From: Bradyrhizobium sp.
GTDB lineage: Bacteria > Pseudomonadota > Alphaproteobacteria > Rhizobiales > Xanthobacteraceae
Reading direction: 5' to 3'
DNA: 64,000 nt
Assembly: GCF_022844465.1 (NCBI RefSeq)
Contig: NZ_JALHLP010000016.1
Location: 23,603-87,602 of the forward strand
Shown piece after piece: positions 59,762-64,000 of this stretch. The notes beneath the pieces are model-generated. The model saw only the letters and a program-made list of their open reading frames with translations, did no database searches and had not been told where the DNA came from. The position numbers and the translations under genes are program-made. How positions within the stretch are numbered: position 1 is the stretch's first letter; each line of letters opens with the position of its first letter.

Positions 59762-60587
59762 CATAACGTCCGCTCTGCACCGCGCGCGGAAGATCGACAA
59801 CCGGCCATCTCTGGAGTTTGTACATATTATCCTCAAACTCATCTTTCGTGATCAGCGCCGTTAGTTCCGGGGCGTGACTGTAAGACGACAGCTTGTGGTT
59901 GACGTCATCGACATCTCCGATTGAGGTGAAGTGCCATGCGCCATCCCAGATCACATTAAGTAGGAGCGGCGTTCGTGGCATGTGCCGCCAAAGGCGAAAT
60001 GTGCTCACGGGCGAGTTGAATGGTCGCAACCATTTTCTTCGCGAAAAGCGAACTGAAATTTCGCGTAAACCATTGGGGTCGGTCAGGTTGCGGTAGGTCA
60101 GAAGTCGTGGTCCGAGACGGTGGTCGAGGTCATCGTTTCGAAGGTTCAGCCGATAAGTATAGTTTTCACACCAGAATGCTATCAAGCGGCGACTGAGCAT
60201 CGGCGCGGAGAGTGCGGCGGCAAGCCGCCGCGGCTTCGGAATCTCGTCGACGTCGGAAACAATGATCCGGTCATCGGGCCGCGCGTCCTGCAAACCTCGC
60301 ATGATCGCGCGTCGCTGCGCGCGCTCTCGCACCCAGGGGTTGCTGCTGTCCGGCAGATCGTCGACCACGACGTGCGTGATCTTGTGAGCATAAGCGGCAA
60401 AGCGGGCTTTGCATTCGCTGAACACAAGCGGCTTCGGCGAGCCCATGAACGTGCGTGTGGCTTCAACCAGAACGAACCTATCAACGAGCGGGTCAAGTTC
60501 GGCGAGTCTGATTTCGAGAACGTCCAATTCATTGAAGAAGGTGAAGCAATCATAGGTGCGTGGCGTGGCGGGTGCGCGTTCGCTCAT
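59745..60587 (-). CDS. GT17-family glycosyltransferase, lysogenic-conversion candidate
   Basis: 280 aa with the GT17 pattern: YDCFTFFNELDVLEIRLAEL, RFVLVEATRTFMGSPKPL, the DxD-type DDRIIVSDVDEIPKP, CENYTYRLNL and GAWHFTSIGDVDDV. The family includes beta-1,4 N-acetylglucosaminyl transferases. It is the only minus-strand gene in the late region and is AT-richer, so it is probably expressed independently in the lysogen to alter host surface sugars. Confidence 0.75.
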   Translation of the reverse strand: MSERAPATPRTYDCFTFFNELDVLEIRLAELDPLVDRFVLVEATRTFMGSPKPLVFSECKARFAAYAHKITHVVVDDLPDSSNPWVRERAQRRAIMRGLQDARPDDRIIVSDVDEIPKPRRLAAALSAPMLSRRLIAFWCENYTYRLNLRNDDLDHRLGPRLLTYRNLTDPNGLREISVRFSRRKWLRPFNSPVSTFRLWRHMPRTPLLLNVIWDGAWHFTSIGDVDDVNHKLSSYSHAPELTALITKDEFEDNMYKLQRWPVVDLPRAVQSGRYAKLLA

Positions 60588-60665
60588 CTTCTACAACCTA
60601 CCGCCGGGTGACCGCGTTCGCAGCCAACTGCGGCGGGCGGCCTGAAACTCACCGGAGATCGCATT

Positions 60666-61499
60666 ATGTCATGGTCCGACGTAAAACCGCAACCGTTGCG
60701 GATCGAGCAACTGCGCGCCCATATCTGGGGGCTGTCGTTTACCGCCTGGCGGCCGTCCTTCATGGTGATTCACAACACCGCCGCGCCGACGCTGGCGCAG
60801 TGGAAGGCCTATCCGCGCGTGCAGCGGCTGCAGAATCTGATCGGCTACTATCGCGACCAGATGGGCTGGCCGAGCGGGCCGCACGCCTTTGTCGACGACG
60901 AATTCGTCTGGACCTTCACGCCGTTCAACCAGAAGGGCACGCACAGCCCCTCCTGGAACGGCACCGCGCTCGGCATCGAATGCGTCGGCGACTATAGCCG
61001 CGAGGATGACGATCTCGGGCCGGGGCTGAGCATGAAGAAGAACGCGATCGCGTTGTTTGCCCTGCTGCATGAACGGCTCGGCCTCGATCCCGCAACCATC
61101 AAGCTGCACAAGGAAGACCGCCGCACCAATCACGATTGCCCCGGCAAAGATCTGGCCGATGACAAGCCGGCCTTTATCGCGAGCGTGCTGGAATATATGG
61201 GACATGGCGGCGAGCATCCGGCCGCGCCGCCACCATCGGAACGGCCGCCGGCGATGGTGACGCCGGATCGCAAGCCGGAAGGCATGGTCGCTGCCGCGGT
61301 CGGCGACGCCGGCTTGAACCTGCGCAGCGCCGCCAGCGTTACATCGCCGCGCGTGGCCAATCTGCCGAAAGGCACCAAACTCGCGATCCTCGGCAGTGCG
61401 CAAAACGGCGCCACCGAATGGCTGCGGGTCTGGCTGCGCGATGCCTCCGGCACCGCGCGGGTCGGCTGGGTGGCCGGCCGATTCATCGAACGTGCGTAG
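60666..61499 (+). CDS. Endolysin: amidase plus SH3b domain
   Basis: 277 aa. The N-acetylmuramoyl-L-alanine amidase (about 20-180) shows FMVIHNTAAPT, a GTHSPSWNGTALGIECVGDY centre and LKLHKEDRRTNHDCPGKDL, with zinc-ligand His residues and the final Cys/Asp. A linker is followed by an SH3b domain (about 205-275: LNLRSAASVTSPRVANLPKG). It cleaves peptidoglycan at lysis. No signal peptide, so it needs the holin downstream. Confidence 0.9.
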   Translation: MSWSDVKPQPLRIEQLRAHIWGLSFTAWRPSFMVIHNTAAPTLAQWKAYPRVQRLQNLIGYYRDQMGWPSGPHAFVDDEFVWTFTPFNQKGTHSPSWNGTALGIECVGDYSREDDDLGPGLSMKKNAIALFALLHERLGLDPATIKLHKEDRRTNHDCPGKDLADDKPAFIASVLEYMGHGGEHPAAPPPSERPPAMVTPDRKPEGMVAAAVGDAGLNLRSAASVTSPRVANLPKGTKLAILGSAQNGATEWLRVWLRDASGTARVGWVAGRFIERA

Positions 61500-61532
61500 C
61501 GTCTCGAAAACAACCAACACAGGAGAACCACC

Positions 61533-61745
61533 ATGAAGTTTCTGACCTCGCTGATCGACGCCAATCAATTGGGCGGCTGGGCGCGCGCCGCCGTCGCCGC
61601 GCTGCTCGGCTCCGCGTCCGGCTGGCTGGGCGGCGCGCTGGTGCCGTTTCTGACGCCCGAAGTGCAGGCCGCGATCGGGCTGCTCGTGTCGACCGCCGTG
61701 GTCGGCGTCTGGTCGAGCCTCGCCAAGAAGGCCGCCGCGCCGTGA
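61533..61745 (+). CDS. Holin
   Basis: 70 aa with two hydrophobic segments (WARAAVAALLGSASGWLGGAL and VQAAIGLLVSTAVVGVW) and a Lys-rich end, the plan of small class II-like holins. It lies between the endolysin and spanin-type genes, and overlaps the next start by 4 bp. Confidence 0.75.
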   Translation: MKFLTSLIDANQLGGWARAAVAALLGSASGWLGGALVPFLTPEVQAAIGLLVSTAVVGVWSSLAKKAAAP

Positions 61746-61984
61746 GCGGTGCGGCCGCGCTAATCCAGATCGCGCATCTGTTTCTCAAACTCGCCAACGG
61801 GCTGTTTCAGCATGTGCGGGATGAAAAGCTGACGCAGCTCGGCGAGGATCGCGCCAATGGCAGGGCGCTGTTGGCGCTCAACCGGACCGCCGCGTTGTTG
61901 AAGGAAATCGACGAGCGGTTCGACAAAATGAGCGACGCCGAGATCAAGGCGTCGCTGGAAGGCAAAGGGGACTTCCGTGACTGA
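61742..61984 (+). CDS. Lysis-module hypothetical protein
   Basis: 80 aa from GTG 61742 (GTGA overlap with holin). It is amphipathic and helical (IQIAHLFLKLANGLFQHVRD, LLKEIDERFDKMSDAEIKAS). Possibly an accessory or antiholin-like protein. No family recognised. Confidence 0.6.
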   Translation: MSGAAALIQIAHLFLKLANGLFQHVRDEKLTQLGEDRANGRALLALNRTAALLKEIDERFDKMSDAEIKASLEGKGDFRD

Positions 61985-62168
61985 TTGGCCAACCATCTGC
62001 ATCCTATTTTGTTTGACGGCCGCGCCGGCACCAACGGTGGTGGATTCGTTTGGGCAGCAATGCCGGATCATCCGGCCGTCGCGCGCCGACAGCGCCGAGA
62101 CCTTGCGGCAGATCGCCCGCGAGAACGAGCGCTGCCGCACCGCGCGCGCCGCCGCGGGGGTGAAGTAG
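61977..62168 (+). CDS. Putative spanin-type small secreted protein
   Basis: 63 aa from GTG 61977, overlapping the upstream gene. It has a short N-terminal hydrophobic segment (WPTICILFCLTAAPAPTVV), then CRIIRPSRADSAETLRQI and CRTARAAAG. The sequence resembles Rz/Rz1-region proteins of alphaproteobacterial phages. It precedes a lipoprotein. Confidence 0.55.
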   Translation: MTDWPTICILFCLTAAPAPTVVDSFGQQCRIIRPSRADSAETLRQIARENERCRTARAAAGVK

Positions 62169-62169
62169 C

Positions 62170-62355
62170 ATGCGCGCGCTCGCCGTCATCATCGTTGCGC
62201 TGGTGCTGGCTGGTTGCCAGCACCGCGATGTGTTCGATCGCATGAACCCGCCGCCGAAGGTCAAGGCGGCCGCAAAGCCAAAGCCCGCGCCGCAACCGAT
62301 CGGCGCGATCGGCTGCAAGCCGCGGATCACTGGGCTGTCTCTCGTAGGATGCTGA
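62170..62355 (+). CDS. Lipoprotein, probable o-spanin
   Basis: 61 aa. A lipobox (VALVLAGC) after a short signal gives a mature, Pro/Lys-rich lipoprotein (PPPKVKAAAKPKPAPQP). Size, proline content and place in the lysis cluster match Rz1-like outer-membrane spanins, which finish lysis by fusing membranes. Confidence 0.65.
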   Translation: MRALAVIIVALVLAGCQHRDVFDRMNPPPKVKAAAKPKPAPQPIGAIGCKPRITGLSLVGC

Positions 62356-62717
62356 ACACCATGGATGACGCAAAAACCAAAATCGAGAGCGCGATTGAAA
62401 GTCTGGCCTTCAAGGGGCTGGCGCGGCTGGCGATGTTGATTTTCTCCGCGCTCGGCGTCCCGGCCATGGTCTGGCTGGTGACGACCGTGAACAACACCGG
62501 TCAGTCCATCAAGCTGCTCAGTCAAACGATCCAGCACAACATGGTGCTGGTCGAATCGAACGACAAGCAGATCAGGGCGGATTTGGACGTGTTGCGGTTC
62601 GAACTGCAACGGGCGGCGCGCTACAGCCGGGACGACGCCGAGCGGGATTTCAAAATCCGGGACTACCGGATCGAGCAGAACGAGCGGCGGATCGACGGGC
62701 TTGAGATGCGGCGGTGA
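62349..62717 (+). CDS. Membrane coiled-coil protein (lysis module)
   Basis: 122 aa from ATG 62349 (or ATG 62361). One membrane helix (LARLAMLIFSALGVPAMVWLV) is followed by a long coiled coil (NDKQIRADLDVLRFELQRAA, DYRIEQNERRIDGLE). This topology is that of an i-spanin or a holin-associated protein. It overlaps the lipoprotein gene by 7 bp. Confidence 0.6.
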   Translation: MLNTMDDAKTKIESAIESLAFKGLARLAMLIFSALGVPAMVWLVTTVNNTGQSIKLLSQTIQHNMVLVESNDKQIRADLDVLRFELQRAARYSRDDAERDFKIRDYRIEQNERRIDGLEMRR

Positions 62718-62800
62718 GCGACTAAAGGTTGGGACCGAAAGTCAACAGACAAGAGCGGACATTTGTGGACAAATGCGGAGCGAGTCGCGTGTGTTCGGCG

Positions 62801-63196
62801 CTACGCGGCGCGATCCTTCAGCGGCGCAATGGCGCTGAGGGCCTTGCCGATCTGAGTGCGTGCCTGCCAGAGGTCGTGGTCGGCCTGCATGCGCAGCCAG
62901 TGCTCGGCGGTGTTGCCGAAATAGGCGGCGAAGCGCAGCGCGGTGTCCGGCGTGACCGGCCCCTTGCCGGCCAGCACCTTGCCGAGGTGCTGGCGCGACA
63001 TGCCCATGGCGATGGCCGCCTTATTGGCATTGACGCCGTTGTCTTCGAGCACGTCGGCGGCGACCGCGCCGGGGTGCAGTGGGGCGACCTTGCGGCGGCG
63101 GGCGGGGAGGCTGGTCATGGCGGCAGCTCCGGCAGGGCGACCGCCGGCGGGGTAACCCGCCGGGGCTTCATGGGTGAGGCTGTTCGAGGTCGACAT
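62801..63196 (-). CDS. higA: HigA-type antitoxin
   Basis: 131 aa from ATG 63196; ATG 63118 is a shorter alternative. The core (PLHPGAVAADVLEDNGVNAN, KAAIAMGMSRQHLGKVLAG, TALRFAAYFGNTAEHWLRMQ) is the HigA XRE fold with its typical LHPG start. Its start overlaps the toxin stop by 29 bp. It should bind the toxin and repress the operon. Confidence 0.88.
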   Translation of the reverse strand: MSTSNSLTHEAPAGYPAGGRPAGAAAMTSLPARRRKVAPLHPGAVAADVLEDNGVNANKAAIAMGMSRQHLGKVLAGKGPVTPDTALRFAAYFGNTAEHWLRMQADHDLWQARTQIGKALSAIAPLKDRAA

Positions 63197-63449
63197 CGTG
63201 GGCGTCTCCATTAATCCATGTGAATGTGATGCGCCAGTGGCCGCTGACTGAGATCGACCACTTGTTAACGTAGGCGCCGGACCATTTGTGCAGTTCATAG
63301 CCGTGAATGTTCAAATCGGGCAAGCCCTTGGCCTGGTTGAGCGCGGTTAACCTGGCGGCGATCCGGCGTTGCAGCTTGGTGTCGATCCGCCGCGCGCGGC
63401 CGGTTTCGAAGAAGTCCCGCAGGTCCCGGTTTTTCCAGCTCTTGATCAT
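63168..63449 (-). CDS. higB: HigB/RelE-type mRNA interferase toxin
   Basis: 93 aa. MIKSWKNRDLRDFFETGRAR, IAARLTALNQAKGLPDL, YELHKWSGAYVNKWSISVSG and WRITFTWINGDAHDVDLE match the HigB (RelE-like) ribosome-dependent ribonuclease, including the basic C-terminal catalytic side. Toxin first, antitoxin second is the HigBA order. It stabilises the prophage or limits superinfection. Confidence 0.9.
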   Translation of the reverse strand: MIKSWKNRDLRDFFETGRARRIDTKLQRRIAARLTALNQAKGLPDLNIHGYELHKWSGAYVNKWSISVSGHWRITFTWINGDAHDVDLEQPHP

Positions 63450-63592
63450 CGCCTATCCCCTTTGCCGATGGCGATCAATGTAAACCGGAAGATGACAGTT
63501 GTCAACTGAAAGATTACAACAAGTGGACAATAATTCTGTAATGGTAACGTCAATTGTTTTGTGTCAGCAGGAAAGGGGTACTGACCTTGCAG

Positions 63593-63622
63593 TTGACATT
63601 CGCCCGTCGAGGGGTCTATATT
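63593..63622 (+). promoter_or_regulatory. Candidate sigma-70 promoter
   Basis: TTGACA (63593-63598) and TATATT (63617-63622) with an 18-nt spacer, in an AT-rich stretch upstream of a 43-codon ORF. A good match to the housekeeping consensus. Confidence 0.65.
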
Positions 63623-63674
63623 TCGGCCATTGGCGCGGGGATCGGCCCCGGTCACAGCAGGCGGGAGAGACCCG

Positions 63675-63806
63675 ATGTCCGGTTACAGAGATTTCTCGAA
63701 GTCGAACAACGCCGTGCAGGCCGAGGCAGAGGGATGCACTGCGCCATTTGGTCGATCTCCGCAATTATTCGGTCAATTTCGGCGTCCGTCATTTGCTGCC
63801 CCTTAG
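63675..63806 (+). CDS. Small ORF downstream of the promoter
   Basis: 43 aa, preceded by GGGAGAG, beginning MSGYRDFSKSNNAVQAEAEG. Its placement behind a good promoter supports expression. A minus-strand ORF starting MTDAEIDRIIAEIDQMAQ overlaps it and cannot be excluded. Function unknown. Confidence 0.4.
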   Translation: MSGYRDFSKSNNAVQAEAEGCTAPFGRSPQLFGQFRRPSFAAP

Positions 63807-63906
63807 CGGTCACTCTTTTTCAAGCGGCACGTCGCGCCATTCGGTCTCGCGTCCGAGCGGCGGCCTGCCTGCATAGAATCTTGCGGCATTAGGTAGCAAA
63901 CGCACC

Positions 63907-63975
63907 AACGAACGGGACCATCCCCGCGACCCATTGACAAAGGGTCGCGAGTCAGAATCGTGTTCCCCGTTCGTT
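63907..63975. repeat. Nested inverted repeats at the window end
   Basis: An outer 10-bp pair (AACGAACGGG at 63907, CCCGTTCGTT at 63966) encloses an inner 8-bp pair (CGCGACCC at 63925, GGGTCGCG at 63942). It could be a terminator-like structure or a recombination or regulatory site. Confidence 0.65.
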
Positions 63976-64000
63976 CGCGGCATACCTTGAGCCCAGGAGC

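Larger units (their letters stand above)
21569..64000. mobile_element. Prophage (siphovirus type with lambda-like head module), right end not seen
   Basis: The element contains integrase, immunity region, early/replication, packaging, head, tail with frameshifted chaperone, lysis and toxin-antitoxin genes in canonical order and without obvious decay. The left border is tRNA-Tyr. At least 42 kb lies within the window. The packaging module is lambda-like (Nu1/gpA terminase, gpB-type portal, gpC-type protease with nested scaffold, gpE-type capsid). Confidence 0.93.

Noticed and set aside
63446..63655. Minus-strand 69-codon ORF upstream of higB
   Set aside because: It covers the AT-rich promoter region of the toxin operon and has no protein-like features.
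63880..64000. Right attachment site (attR)
   Set aside because: No duplication of the tRNA-Tyr T-arm or acceptor end is present. The nested inverted repeat here is unrelated in sequence.

Overview
The window comes from a high-GC alphaproteobacterium, most likely a Hyphomicrobiales (Bradyrhizobium/Xanthobacteraceae-like) species. This rests on codon use, the style of the chromosomal genes (FecR/CHASE2 pair, SoxC with a small cytochrome c, a DUF4212/VC_2705-type symporter with its hybrid kinase, rlmB next to tRNA-Tyr) and palindromic intergenic repeats typical of that group. No database search was possible. All family names are from motif recognition.

Positions 1-21,568 are host chromosome: a FecR protein followed by a CHASE2-PAS-GGDEF-EAL c-di-GMP enzyme; tRNA-Thr(TGT); a block of small proteins, an Asp/Glu racemase-like protein and an HD-domain protein; a sulfite dehydrogenase (soxC plus cytochrome c); small membrane proteins; a two-gene sodium:solute symporter operon; a LuxR-type response regulator facing a symporter-histidine kinase-receiver hybrid; four consecutive long hairpins (18442-18772); small secreted proteins; rlmB; and tRNA-Tyr(GTA).

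From just after tRNA-Tyr to the end of the window lies a largely intact siphovirus-type prophage with lambda-like head genes. On the minus strand come integrase, a cytosine methyltransferase with a second gene overlapped inside it, and small early genes. An immunity region follows: a XRE repressor and a divergent Cro-like protein, with four copies of a TTTGC-N5-GCAAA operator at two promoters. On the plus strand come early genes (ParB/MT-A70 methyltransferase, two deoxyribosyltransferase-like proteins, a replication protein), a NusG-like antiterminator followed by two terminators, a ParB-methyltransferase, terminase, portal, protease/scaffold, decoration and capsid proteins, tail genes with a programmed -1 frameshift, tail tip and fibres, a reversed glycosyltransferase, lysis genes, and a HigBA toxin-antitoxin. 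No right attachment site is visible, so the prophage probably continues past the window.

The most striking content is at 32298-34090. A TnpB/Cas12-like protein gene contains, in frame, an 88-bp structured RNA element followed by a mini-CRISPR array (three 36-bp repeats, two 30-bp spacers). The same 88-bp element, perfectly duplicated, precedes a second mini-array (two repeats, one spacer) 0.9 kb downstream. The element carries three hairpins and a 10-nt anti-repeat complementary to the repeat, as a tracrRNA or natural single-guide scaffold would. Spacer 1 is a perfect 30/30 match to the phage's own replication gene 1.2 kb downstream (35359-35388). The effector lacks a recognisable RuvC-II glutamate, zinc finger and RuvC-III aspartate. 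There are no cas1/cas2 genes. I infer a nuclease-dead, RNA-guided autoregulator of the phage, a CRISPR-like analogue of the TnpB-derived repressors.
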